Shown here: piece by piece, positions 16,179-24,622 of the stretch
Layout: each line of letters opens with the position of its first letter
Position numbering within the stretch: position 1 is the first letter of the stretch
DNA from: an uncultured Lachnospiraceae bacterium
GTDB lineage: Bacteria; Bacillota; Clostridia; Lachnospirales; Lachnospiraceae
Length of the DNA stretch: 62,339 nucleotides
Direction of reading: 5' to 3'
Assembly: GCA_910584725.1 (NCBI GenBank)
Contig: CAJUBE010000012.1
Span: forward strand, 1-62,339
Made by a program: the position numbers and the translations under genes
The notes under the pieces: generated by a model
What the model saw: only the letters and a program-made list of their open reading frames with translations
What the model was told of the DNA's origin: nothing
Database searches by the model: none

Positions 16179-17516
16179 TTATTTCTTATCCTTTCTCTCC
16201 CTGACAAAAAATTTCAGGGGCGTTCCCACGAAGCCGAAAGTATCCCGGATCTGGTTTTCCAGATAACGCAGATAGGAAAAATGCATCAGCTCCTTGTCGT
16301 TGACAAAAATCACAAAGGTAGGCGGCTTCACCGCAACCTGCGTCGAGTAATAAATACGCAGCCGTTTCCCCTTGTCCGACGGGGGCTGCTGCAACGCCAC
16401 CGCCTCTGTCACAATCTCATTTAACACGCCTGTCGCCACGCGCATGGAATGGTTCTCATTCACCGCGTCGATCACGTCATAAAGCTTCATCAGCCGCTGC
16501 CCGCTCACCGCCGAGATAAACATGATCTCCGCGTAGGGCATAAAAGATAACACCTGTCTAATTTTCTGTGTGTACTCCTTTACCGTCTGGTTATCCTTCT
16601 TGATGACGTCCCACTTATTGACCGCGATAATCACTGCCTTGCCCCTGTCATGGGCAATCCCGGCGATCTTGGCATCCTGCTCCGTCACGCCCTCCACCGC
16701 GTCAATAATGAGCACAGCGATATCCGCCCGCTCCACTGCTGACACCGTGCGGATAATCATATAGCGTTCCAATTCCTCTTTAATCTTATTTTTTCTCCGA
16801 AGCCCCGCCGTATCTATAAACACGTACTCTTTTCCGTTGTGCGAAATCTCCGTGTCCACAGCGTCCCTGGTCGTCCCGGCAATGTCCGAGACAATGAGAC
16901 GGTTTTCGCCGATCAGACGGTTGATGATGGAGGATTTCCCCACGTTCGGCTTCCCGATGATGGCCACCTTGATGCGGTCGTCTTCCTCCTCTTCCTCCGT
17001 CTCCTGCCCGAAGTGGGCGATCACCTCGTCCAGAAGCTCTCCGAAACCGAGACGGTTGGTGGAAGATATCGGGTATGGCTCCCCGATCCCCAGATTATAA
17101 AACTCGTAGACATCCGGCATATATTTTTTGAAATCATCCACCTTATTGACCGCCAAAATCACGGGTTTGTGGGAACGTCTGAGCATATCAGCCACTTTGG
17201 AATCTGCATCCTGCAGCCCCTGTTTCACGTCCACCAGAAAGACGATCACATCCGCCGTATCTATGGCGATCTGCGCCTGTTCCCGCATCTGGGACAGGAT
17301 AATGTCCTTACTCTCCGGCTCAATGCCGCCCGTATCGATCAACGTAAAGTTCCGATCAAGCCATGAGATATCCGCATAAATCCGGTCTCTGGTAATGCCC
17401 GGCGTGTCCTTTACGATCGCTATATTTTCACCAGCCAGCGCGTTAAACAGGGTGGATTTCCCCACATTTGGTCTTCCCACCACAGCTACGATCGGCTTGG
17501 ACTTTTTTTTACTCAT
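16179..17516 (-). CDS. der: Ribosome-assembly GTPase Der (EngA)
   Basis: The 445-residue protein has two consecutive GTPase domains, each with P-loop (GRPNVGKSTLFNAL and GKPNVGKSSIINRL), switch DTPG/DTAG and NKVD/NKWD base-recognition motifs, then a C-terminal KH-like domain ending in FVRERKDKK. Der binds the 50S subunit during assembly. It is the first gene of the der-plsY-gpsA cluster; element B lies just upstream. Confidence 0.98.
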   Translation of the reverse strand: MSKKKSKPIVAVVGRPNVGKSTLFNALAGENIAIVKDTPGITRDRIYADISWLDRNFTLIDTGGIEPESKDIILSQMREQAQIAIDTADVIVFLVDVKQGLQDADSKVADMLRRSHKPVILAVNKVDDFKKYMPDVYEFYNLGIGEPYPISSTNRLGFGELLDEVIAHFGQETEEEEEDDRIKVAIIGKPNVGKSSIINRLIGENRLIVSDIAGTTRDAVDTEISHNGKEYVFIDTAGLRRKNKIKEELERYMIIRTVSAVERADIAVLIIDAVEGVTEQDAKIAGIAHDRGKAVIIAVNKWDVIKKDNQTVKEYTQKIRQVLSFMPYAEIMFISAVSGQRLMKLYDVIDAVNENHSMRVATGVLNEIVTEAVALQQPPSDKGKRLRIYYSTQVAVKPPTFVIFVNDKELMHFSYLRYLENQIRDTFGFVGTPLKFFVRERKDKK

Positions 17517-17532
17517 ATCATACTCTCCACTT

Positions 17533-17695
17533 TTCTCACACTAACCGTCATGTCACAGCCCTGCTGTGACTCAAAATCCGCGGACGAGTAAACTCGTCCT
17601 GGAGAATGCCGCATTTCAGGCATTCTCCCGTGTGAGACTTAGTACTTCTTAACGAAGCAGCCTTTGCTGCTGAGTTTTAGAAGTACTTCTCACAC
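17533..17695 (-). repeat. Modular hairpin element, copy B (family 1)
   Basis: The outer stem is GTGTGAGA / TCTCACAC, the inner stem AGTACTTCT / AGAAGTACT, with the apical GCAGC/GCTGC. The GGAGAATGCC/GGCATTCTCC hairpin and TCACAGC/GCTGTGA hairpin follow. An optional GGACGAGT/ACTCGTCC hairpin, absent from the other copies, is inserted between the last two. This copy does not touch a stop codon; it lies upstream of der. Confidence 0.85.
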
Positions 17696-17840
17696 TGCAA
17701 CAAGTCATATACCGCTTGATTTTACATCATCTTGGCCTGCTTGTAAAGCCAAACGCACTTTTATTTGTAACTTAGGATGGTTAATTGGTAAATGGAGCAC
17801 TAGAAGCCGAAGGCTGAATAATTACTGATGCCAAATCCGC

Positions 17841-17869
17841 TTGACATGTCCCCGCGCAAATGATATAAA
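17841..17869 (+). promoter_or_regulatory. Sigma-A promoter of prs
   Basis: TTGACA (17841-17846), a 17-bp spacer and TATAAA (17864-17869). The leader to the ATG is about 40 nt. Confidence 0.85.
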
Positions 17870-17916
17870 ATTTTTGTAAGAATCTATTCTTAACTAAGAC
17901 AAAAATTGGAGTAAAG

Positions 17917-19110
17917 ATGCCTAATACAGAACAACTTGAACATTCTATGCCAGTAGCTGCCATGAAGCTTCTCGCCCCAAAGGCGGCGCTTCCCCTGGCA
18001 GAAAAGGTAAACAGCCATCTTGTGGAATACCGCCGCGATCTGCAAAACGACGTAAAAAACGATCCGGCCTTCCACGGCTATATGGAAAAAAACTATCTGA
18101 TGGAGGTGGAGTGCCCCCGTTTCGGCACAGGAGAGGGCAAAGCCGTTTTGCACGATTCCGTGAGAGGCAAGGATATCTTCCTGCTGACGGATGTCTGCAA
18201 CCACAGCATCACTTACAGTATGAACGGCTTCACGAACCATATGTCCCCCGACGACCACTATCAGGACTTAAAGCGGATTATTTCCGCCATAAACGGCAAG
18301 GCGCACCGCATCAACGTGATCATGCCCTTTCTCTACGAGGGACGGCAGCACAAGAGAAACGGCCGGGAATCCCTTGACTGCGCTTACGCCATCAAAGAAC
18401 TGATGGATATGGGCGTGTCCAATTTCATCACCTTTGACGCCCACGATCCGCGGGTACAAAATTCCGTGCCCATCAAGGGTTTCGACAATTTCATGCCGCC
18501 CTACCAGTTTATCCGGGCGCTGCTGCGCATGGAAAAGAACCTGATTATCGACAAGGATCACACCATTGTCATCAGCCCCGACGAGGGAGCGCTTGACAGG
18601 GCCGTATATCTGGCCAACGTTCTCGGTGTGGACACGGGCATGTTTTATAAGCGCAGAGATTATTCCACGATTGTAAACGGGAAAAATCCCATCGTCGCCC
18701 ATGAATTTTTGGGAGACAACATCGACGGCAAGGACGTGATCGTCATCGACGACATGATCTCCTCCGGCGGCAGTATGATCGACACCGCCAGACAGTTAAA
18801 GAAAATGAACGCCAAGCGGGTCTTTATCTGCTGTACGTTCGGGCTGTTCACGGACGGCCTCTCCGCCTTTGACACCGCTTACGAAAACTGTTACTTTGAT
18901 CGGATTGTGACGACAAACCTCTGCTATCAGCCGCCGGAGCTTATGGAAAAGCCCTATTACATAGAGGCGGATATGAGCAAGTTCATTGCATCCATCATCG
19001 ACTTTATGAACCACGACGCCTCCATGGCTAACATCTACACGCCCACGGACAAGATCCATCAGGTTCTCTCGAAGTATAATAACCGCGAAGTAAGCGGATT
19101 GGATATCTGA
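17917..19110 (+). CDS. prs: Ribose-phosphate pyrophosphokinase, long form
   Basis: The enzyme makes PRPP from ribose 5-phosphate and ATP for nucleotide, His and Trp synthesis. The 397-residue product is longer than classical PRPP synthetases (about 315 aa) and matches the long clostridial form. The PRPP-binding loop is VIVIDDMISSGGSMID near residues 270-285; the pyrophosphate/ribose-binding region has FDAHDPRVQN and a flexible-loop RRDYS. The start has GGAG 7 nt upstream and a consensus promoter. It is monocistronic, with a strong terminator. I cannot tell whether the genome also has a short-form prs. Confidence 0.93.
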   Translation: MPNTEQLEHSMPVAAMKLLAPKAALPLAEKVNSHLVEYRRDLQNDVKNDPAFHGYMEKNYLMEVECPRFGTGEGKAVLHDSVRGKDIFLLTDVCNHSITYSMNGFTNHMSPDDHYQDLKRIISAINGKAHRINVIMPFLYEGRQHKRNGRESLDCAYAIKELMDMGVSNFITFDAHDPRVQNSVPIKGFDNFMPPYQFIRALLRMEKNLIIDKDHTIVISPDEGALDRAVYLANVLGVDTGMFYKRRDYSTIVNGKNPIVAHEFLGDNIDGKDVIVIDDMISSGGSMIDTARQLKKMNAKRVFICCTFGLFTDGLSAFDTAYENCYFDRIVTTNLCYQPPELMEKPYYIEADMSKFIASIIDFMNHDASMANIYTPTDKIHQVLSKYNNREVSGLDI

Positions 19111-19111
19111 A

Positions 19112-19149
19112 AAAACTGCCGCCCTGTTCCACACAGGCACGGCAGTTTT
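19112..19149 (+). terminator. Terminator of prs
   Basis: AAAACTGCCG and CGGCAGTTTT form a stem directly after the prs stop, ending in a T-run. The symmetrical A and T runs could make it act in both directions, toward the convergent histidine kinase gene as well. Confidence 0.85.
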
Positions 19150-19218
19150 CTATTCACGGAAGTTATCCGCCAGAAAAATCGGCTCTTACTGACAAAAGGA
19201 ACGCAGCCAACTATTGCA

Positions 19219-22038
19219 TCATCCGTTTTCTTCCCCCGCCACCGGAAATGTCAGGTACACCTTGAACAAATCCCCGTCCAGCTCGATCTCGAAACTTCCC
19301 TTTTGCGCTATGGTCAGATTCTGTGCTATCGAAAGCCCCAGTCCGCTTCCCTCCGTGGTTCTGGACTCGTCGCCCCGGATAAACCGCTCCGTCAGCTCTT
19401 CTGGTTTACATAATAGAGGATTCTCCGAAATATTCTTGATCGTCACCCGTATACGGTCCGTCTCATCCTCCACGCCGCGCTCTGCCTTATCCAAGGTCAC
19501 ATACACGCGCGTGCCGGGCATGGCGTACTTGTAAACGTTGTTGAACAGATTTTCCATCACACGCCAGATTCTGCGGCTGTCCGCTTCGATCACCGCATCC
19601 CGCGTATTCACATTCATCACGGTGGCGAGATTCCTTGTTTCAAACTTCTCGGAAAACTCCCCGATGGTCTGGTTCATCAGTTCCATCAGATTGATCCGCT
19701 CAAAATGCAGGCTGATATTCCCGGAAGTGATCTTGCTCGCCTCCACCAGATCGTCCGTAAGCTGCTTCAGACGCTGTGATTTTTCATCCAGCACACGGAT
19801 ATAATTCTGTACTTTCTCGTTGTCCACCTGCTCCCTCTTGATCAGATCCACGTAATTAATGATGGAGGTGAGCGGTGTCTTGATATCGTGGGACACGTTG
19901 GTGATCAGATCAGCCTTCATGCGCTCGTCCTTCATGCTGATCTCCACCGCTTCCCTGATGCCCTTCCCGATACTGTTGACGGAGTTTGCCAGACTCCTGT
20001 TATCCCCGTGCAGTTCCTCCGTTTCAATCTGGTAATCTACCTGTCCCCCGGTAATGGTTTCTATGCCCTCCACGATACCCTGTCTCTCTTTGACATCCTT
20101 GTAGAGAAGAATACCCACAATCACATCCACGATGCCGCCGAACAGAACCACGGGCAAATCGCCGTGCCCCCACAGCCCAAACTCAAGGACAAAGAAATTG
20201 AACAGCAGGAACACACCGTAGGGCACCCATGTCCGCAGGACTATGCCGCCATTATCGTACACCTTCCATACAAATTTCTTAAACCGTCCGGCGAGACGAC
20301 ACAGCCACGAATTTTTCCAGAGCGTCCGCGCCTTGATCCTTCTGACCAGACTGTAGAAGAAAAAGGTAAACAGCACATCCGCCACAAAAACAGCGATAAA
20401 AATAACAATCTTAAACCAGTCCTGATGCACCGCTTCCCGATAAAAGTCAATGTCGGTGGGATCGATATCCGCAAGCGCCGTCAGCACAACCGCCATCCAG
20501 AGCGCCAGAAACGCAGCTCCAAAGGCGATAAGTACAGCGCCCTCCGTCGGAATCTTATCAAAAGCGTTGAGTCTGATGCGCGTCTCCCCGTTCTCGTCAT
20601 ATACTCTTCCCGTCATCACCATCTGGCAGACAAAGAGAATCAGATACAAGATTCCCGCCAGAAAGGCAGCCGTCACCCAAAGCCAGAGATTCGGCAGATA
20701 TCTGGCGCCCTGCGTAAACGCATCCTGCGCCGGATAGGAACCGTCCACATCGATCCAGATTCTGACAGACTCCGGGTAGGCATAATCATAACTTAACAGC
20801 ATCTGCCTTACCGTCTCCGCATCGATCGTAGTGTTTGTCATATATGACATATCCGCAAGACTGTAGTAAATGAATTTCTCCGTGGTGACGTTTTCGCCGT
20901 TATCCATCATCTGCAAAATGCGCTTTCTGTAGGAACTGTTCTCCGGCAGATTGCTGTAATACATCCGCTCCCCGCTAACCGTCTTCTCGATCAGAAATCG
21001 GACGTTGGAATTTTTCACGTCGTAAAAGTCCTTGTACGCCACGTATTCATTATAGTTGTAGGTGAGACTCTCCGCCGCTTTCTGTACGTTGTGGCACAGA
21101 TCATAGTACTCTTCCCAGTCGGACACATACGCCTCCAGATTTTTGCCCTCAGCCGTCTTATAGCGGTTGACGAGGACTGCATACTCGTACACCTCCGCAT
21201 CCGCATCGGATACCTCCGCCGCCGGGCTCTCCTCCACCAGAACTGACGCTGTCCCCTCTGTGGCATGATTTCCCAGCGCACTGGAAGGCTGATAGTCCTC
21301 CACAAAGCCGGAATCCTCATCCGTCACCGCAAACTTCACGACCACCTCACCGGTCCCTTCCGCCGCCGTCACGTCATTTACCACCGTATAATCCTTTACG
21401 TCGGACTTTAGATAGTTGGCGTCGGTGGTATTCTGGTAGCCGCTCTTCGGATCAATCGTCGTCACCTGTGTGGTATCTGCGAGGAATGCCTTTGCCTCCG
21501 CGCCATTCATCTCCACGTTGTTGTAAGCAAAACCGTAGCTCTGCCATTTGAGCAGATCCTCCAGTCTGTACTGAACCGTCACATACTGCTCGGGCAATCC
21601 GCTGCTCCGATAGTTGTAAGCCGTCACATCCACAAGCTTATCACCGTCGAAAGCGCCCTTCGTCTCCATCTGGCTGCTCACCACACCGAAACGGATCACA
21701 TCCGCCACCGCATAGCCAAAGATATAATTGAACGCATCCGAATCCTCAAAGGATGTCCCCGGATCGGCGCTCCGTATATAACTGTAGCTGCCGTTTTCAT
21801 GCACGCCCTCGATGCGCACCGTGGTGCACGCCGTCACCACAATCACGGAAAACACCGTGATCGCCAGCGCGACATGCTGCAGAACCAGAAGCAGCGCTTT
21901 GAGTCCGCTCCTGTTCTTTCCTGTCCTTTTCTTTTTATGTTTCCTTTCGGCTTCCTTTTTCTCCTGCTGTCCTTCCTCCGCTGTCTCTCCTGCCGTCTCT
22001 AAAATCTCCGGGGTCTCCCCGCGCCCTGTGTTTTCCAT
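19219..22038 (-). CDS. Sensor histidine kinase with a large extracytoplasmic domain
   Basis: The 939-residue kinase is far larger than a typical one. A charged, Lys/Glu-rich N-terminus of about 45 residues precedes TM1. Then comes an external domain of about 370 residues rich in Tyr, Asp and Asn with no family I recognise, then about five membrane segments. The kinase core has the H-box DLITNVSHDIKTPLTSI, N-box ENLFNNVYKYA and G2-box GLGLSIAQ. It follows its response regulator gene by 30 nt and forms a two-component system with it. The ligand is unknown; the long external region and several TMs suggest sensing of an envelope signal. Confidence 0.9.
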   Translation of the reverse strand: MENTGRGETPEILETAGETAEEGQQEKKEAERKHKKKRTGKNRSGLKALLLVLQHVALAITVFSVIVVTACTTVRIEGVHENGSYSYIRSADPGTSFEDSDAFNYIFGYAVADVIRFGVVSSQMETKGAFDGDKLVDVTAYNYRSSGLPEQYVTVQYRLEDLLKWQSYGFAYNNVEMNGAEAKAFLADTTQVTTIDPKSGYQNTTDANYLKSDVKDYTVVNDVTAAEGTGEVVVKFAVTDEDSGFVEDYQPSSALGNHATEGTASVLVEESPAAEVSDADAEVYEYAVLVNRYKTAEGKNLEAYVSDWEEYYDLCHNVQKAAESLTYNYNEYVAYKDFYDVKNSNVRFLIEKTVSGERMYYSNLPENSSYRKRILQMMDNGENVTTEKFIYYSLADMSYMTNTTIDAETVRQMLLSYDYAYPESVRIWIDVDGSYPAQDAFTQGARYLPNLWLWVTAAFLAGILYLILFVCQMVMTGRVYDENGETRIRLNAFDKIPTEGAVLIAFGAAFLALWMAVVLTALADIDPTDIDFYREAVHQDWFKIVIFIAVFVADVLFTFFFYSLVRRIKARTLWKNSWLCRLAGRFKKFVWKVYDNGGIVLRTWVPYGVFLLFNFFVLEFGLWGHGDLPVVLFGGIVDVIVGILLYKDVKERQGIVEGIETITGGQVDYQIETEELHGDNRSLANSVNSIGKGIREAVEISMKDERMKADLITNVSHDIKTPLTSIINYVDLIKREQVDNEKVQNYIRVLDEKSQRLKQLTDDLVEASKITSGNISLHFERINLMELMNQTIGEFSEKFETRNLATVMNVNTRDAVIEADSRRIWRVMENLFNNVYKYAMPGTRVYVTLDKAERGVEDETDRIRVTIKNISENPLLCKPEELTERFIRGDESRTTEGSGLGLSIAQNLTIAQKGSFEIELDGDLFKVYLTFPVAGEENG

Positions 22039-22068
22039 CCGACTTTCCTTTCTTCCATGACGTCAGCC

Positions 22069-22764
22069 CTACGCATCTTTCTCCACCTTGTAGCCGACGC
22101 CCCAGACCACTTTGAGGTATCTCGGCTCCTTGGGATTAATCTCGATCTTCTCCCTGATATGTCTGATATGCACCGCCACCGTATTGTCCGCACCGATGGC
22201 TTCCTCATTCCAGATGCTCTCATAGATCTGATCTATGGAAAAAACACGACCGCAATTCTTCACGAGAAGCAGAAGAATGTTATATTCGATAGGCGTCAGC
22301 TTCACGCTGTCCCCGTCCACCGTCACTTCCTTGGTATCGTCGTTGATGCACAGACCACCCACCTGAAAAAGCGCATTGTTCTCCGTGTTAAGGTTCCCCA
22401 GCATCGTATACCGACGGAGATTGGATTTCACCCTCGCCACTAGTTCCAGCGGATTAAAAGGTTTCGTGATATAGTCGTCCGCCCCGATATTCAGCCCCAG
22501 AATCTTATCCGTGTCCTCCGACTTCGCCGACAGAAAAATAATGGGCACGCTGGAATATTCCCTGATTTTTAAGGTAGCGTGGATACCGTCCAGTTTCGGC
22601 ATCATAATATCAATGAGCAGCAGATGGATCTGCTGTTCCTTCAATATGCGGATTGCCTCCTGTCCGTCATAAGCCTTAAAAATCGTATAGCCCTCCTGCA
22701 TGAGATAAATCTCAATCGCATCCACAATCTCTCTGTCGTCGTCGCATACAAGAATATTAGCCAT
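22069..22764 (-). CDS. OmpR-family response regulator
   Basis: The 231-residue protein has a receiver domain (acidic DDD near residue 10, phospho-acceptor Asp in LLLIDIMMPKLDG, K in the TKPF motif) and a C-terminal winged helix with LTPIEYNILLLLVKNCGRVFS and the recognition helix region VAVHIRHIREKIE. It pairs with the downstream sensor kinase. No target promoter was recognised. Confidence 0.95.
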   Translation of the reverse strand: MANILVCDDDREIVDAIEIYLMQEGYTIFKAYDGQEAIRILKEQQIHLLLIDIMMPKLDGIHATLKIREYSSVPIIFLSAKSEDTDKILGLNIGADDYITKPFNPLELVARVKSNLRRYTMLGNLNTENNALFQVGGLCINDDTKEVTVDGDSVKLTPIEYNILLLLVKNCGRVFSIDQIYESIWNEEAIGADNTVAVHIRHIREKIEINPKEPRYLKVVWGVGYKVEKDA

Positions 22765-22852
22765 TGTTTTCTCCTCTTTCGTTAAACCGGTTTATGGTAT
22801 CATTAAAACATGGAATCATAAAGGAATAGCTTGGAATTTCATTAATACTTTC

Positions 22853-23707
22853 TTAATTTGCCATAAGTCCCAGAAACGCGCCCAGATTTCCGCGCTGTCC
22901 CCTGCTTGCGCGGTGCGAAAACAAATAGCGGTCGTTATGGCATGTGCACAGATCCGTGACCTGAATATTCTCCTCCAAAATTCCCGCCTCCGCCAGCACA
23001 ATCCCGTTGGCACGCCACAGATCAAGCTGATATTTGCCGCCGCCTTTCGCAAACAGTATCTCCCGTTCCTGCCCGGGTTTATGAAACGCCGACGCAAAGG
23101 CGTCCGCCACATCCTCGCTGACCTCGTAACATTCCTGACAGATGGAAGGACCGACCGCCGCCACCAGATCCGCCGGATCCGTGCCGTATGCCTCCCGCAT
23201 CTTTTCCACCACACACTGTCCCATACGCGCCACGGTACCCCGCCAGCCGGAATGCGCCAGCGCGACCGCTTTTCTCCTTGTATCCACAAAATATAAAGGC
23301 ACACAGTCCGCGAAAAAAGTCGCCAGATACACGCCCGGCTCGTCCGTCAGGAGCCCGTCCACATCGCTGTAATCCCGCTCTCTGGTAATCCCCTTCCCGC
23401 CGTCCGCCTTTCCCACGATCCGCAGATTCGTGGTGTGCGTCTGATCCGAGCAGACCATATCCTCCACACCACAGCCGAGCACCGCCGCAATCCTCCTAAA
23501 ATTCTCATCCACGGATTCCTTCTCGTCCCCTCTCGTATAACTCAGATTCATGGAACTATAAATCCCCTCACTCACACCACCCATTCTCGTAGAAAATAAA
23601 TGACTCACCCATTCAATCTTCTCCAAAATAGGGAAGGTAAGGTACACAAGCTCCCCTGCCCGGTTTTCACGCATCTGCATGTTGTTTTTATGTCTATACC
23701 AGTCCAT
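22853..23707 (-). CDS. pgeF: Laccase-domain protein, peptidoglycan editing factor / purine nucleoside enzyme family
   Basis: The 284-residue protein is a YfiH/YlmD/PgeF family member. The metal-binding triad is visible: His in DQTHTTN, Cys in FFADCVPLY and His in AHSGWRGT. Members have been reported as purine nucleoside phosphorylase/deaminase (LACC1-like) enzymes and, in E. coli, as a factor that removes wrong L-Ser-containing peptidoglycan precursors; which applies here is unknown. The ATG at 23707 is preferred because AAGGAG lies 7 nt upstream; the longer frame would start at TTG. It lies 93 nt after yraN in the same direction. Confidence 0.92.
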   Translation of the reverse strand: MDWYRHKNNMQMRENRAGELVYLTFPILEKIEWVSHLFSTRMGGVSEGIYSSMNLSYTRGDEKESVDENFRRIAAVLGCGVEDMVCSDQTHTTNLRIVGKADGGKGITRERDYSDVDGLLTDEPGVYLATFFADCVPLYFVDTRRKAVALAHSGWRGTVARMGQCVVEKMREAYGTDPADLVAAVGPSICQECYEVSEDVADAFASAFHKPGQEREILFAKGGGKYQLDLWRANGIVLAEAGILEENIQVTDLCTCHNDRYLFSHRASRGQRGNLGAFLGLMAN

Positions 23708-23800
23708 ATGCAAACTCCTTCCAAATCACAACTTACTTAGATCATTGCGAAGCTCCTCTCAATATTACGGCAATTGTGCAAATAGCATAACCCGTATTAT

Positions 23801-24160
23801 TTATATAATATAGTCGAACGCTCCCTTAATCCAGTTCCTCTCTTCCCCGTCCACCGCCACCACGTCAAAGCGGATCGGCGTGTCTTCCGGACAGTGGTGA
23901 ATCACACGGTAATAGTCCGCCACCCGGCAGATCTTCCTCTGCTTGGCAAAGCCCACTGCTTCCGCCGCGGTGCCCCTGCTATTCCCCGAGCGGTATTTGA
24001 CCTCAAAGAATACCAGATAGTCCCCGTCATAACCGATCACATCAATTTCCCCCTGCCGGTTACGGAAGTTGCGCTCCACAATTTTCACACCCTCTGAAAA
24101 CAAATAGGCACAGACCTGTTCCTCCTTCTGTGCCCCTTTTTCTCTCTTATTCATCCTCAT
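23801..24160 (-). CDS. yraN: YraN family (UPF0102) PD-(D/E)XK-like protein
   Basis: The 119-residue protein has the restriction-endonuclease-like core of UPF0102: E near residue 14, RQGEIDVIGYDGD, then FFEVKYRSG, giving the E..D..ExK motif. The biochemical role is not settled. Its ATG overlaps the TGA of ylqH (ATGA), indicating translational coupling at the distal end of the ribosome/secretion operon. Confidence 0.92.
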   Translation of the reverse strand: MRMNKREKGAQKEEQVCAYLFSEGVKIVERNFRNRQGEIDVIGYDGDYLVFFEVKYRSGNSRGTAAEAVGFAKQRKICRVADYYRVIHHCPEDTPIRFDVVAVDGEERNWIKGAFDYII

Positions 24161-24450
24161 GTGCCTTTCGCCAGCTTGGCCTTCATCTTGTCCATGGAAT
24201 CCACAAAGATCAGTATCTCCGCCACCACCTCGTACAGCTCCGGCGGAATCATATCCCCGATCTCCAGCCGGGAAAGCGTATCCGCCAGCTTATCATCCCG
24301 GTGAATCGGCACATCCGCCTCCTTCGCCTTCTCAATAATACGCTCCGCCAAAGCCCCTCTGCCGGAGGCGATGACACGCGGCGCCTCGTCATTCGGGTCG
24401 TATTCCAGCGCAATCGCCTGTTTGACTTTTTCCTGTTTTTTTTCCGCCAT
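24157..24450 (-). CDS. ylqH: FlhB C-terminal-domain homologue (YlqH-like)
   Basis: The 97-residue protein corresponds to the cytoplasmic C-terminal domain of the flagellar export protein FlhB (type III secretion EscU/YscU) without the membrane part: QAIALEYDPNDEAPRVIASG, VPIHRDDKLADTLSRLEIGDMIP, ELYEVVAEILIFVDSMDK. The autocleavage NPTH of FlhB is replaced by DPND, so no self-cleavage is expected. B. subtilis ylqH occupies the same place after rnhB and ylqG. The ATG at 24450 is chosen by its AGAGGT site; a longer frame runs into hairpin element H. The role is unknown. Confidence 0.88.
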   Translation of the reverse strand: MAEKKQEKVKQAIALEYDPNDEAPRVIASGRGALAERIIEKAKEADVPIHRDDKLADTLSRLEIGDMIPPELYEVVAEILIFVDSMDKMKAKLAKGT

Positions 24451-24477
24451 CCTAATACCTCTTTTTCTAAGTCTTCC

Positions 24478-24622
24478 TCTCGCCAAGCAGAGAATGCTCC
24501 TTTTGCACGACCTTCCTCCTGCCACGCGGAGAATGCCGTTTTTCAGGCATTCTCCTACGCGAGACATAGAACTTCTTGGCGTCTCGTCCTATGGCGAGAC
24601 GTCTCTAGAAGTTCTTCTCGCG
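24478..24622 (-). repeat. Modular hairpin element, variant copy H (family 1)
   Basis: The element starts right after the stop codon of the ylqG-like gene. The outer stem is CGCGAGA / TCTCGCG and the inner stem AGAACTTCT / AGAAGTTCT. The usual apical GCAGC hairpin is replaced by a different stem (GACGTCTCG/CGAGACG). The GGAGAATGCC/GGCATTCTCC hairpin is present, but the TCACAGC hairpin is missing and a degenerate sequence takes its place. Confidence 0.75.

Larger units (their letters stand above)
17517..17916. other. Intergenic region between der and prs (400 nt)
   Basis: The der-proximal half is hairpin element B. The middle (about 17700-17840) holds no gene or structure I can support. The prs-proximal end carries a consensus promoter at 17841-17869. 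No promoter for der was identified with confidence. Confidence 0.6.

Noticed and set aside
17770..17830. A tRNA-like stretch (GGTTAATTGGTAAATGGAGCA) upstream of prs
   Set aside because: It recalls a D-arm but no complete cloverleaf, acceptor stem or T-loop could be built.
24450..24567. A longer N-terminus for the FlhB-like protein
   Set aside because: The extra 39 codons come from hairpin element H and have no ribosome site.
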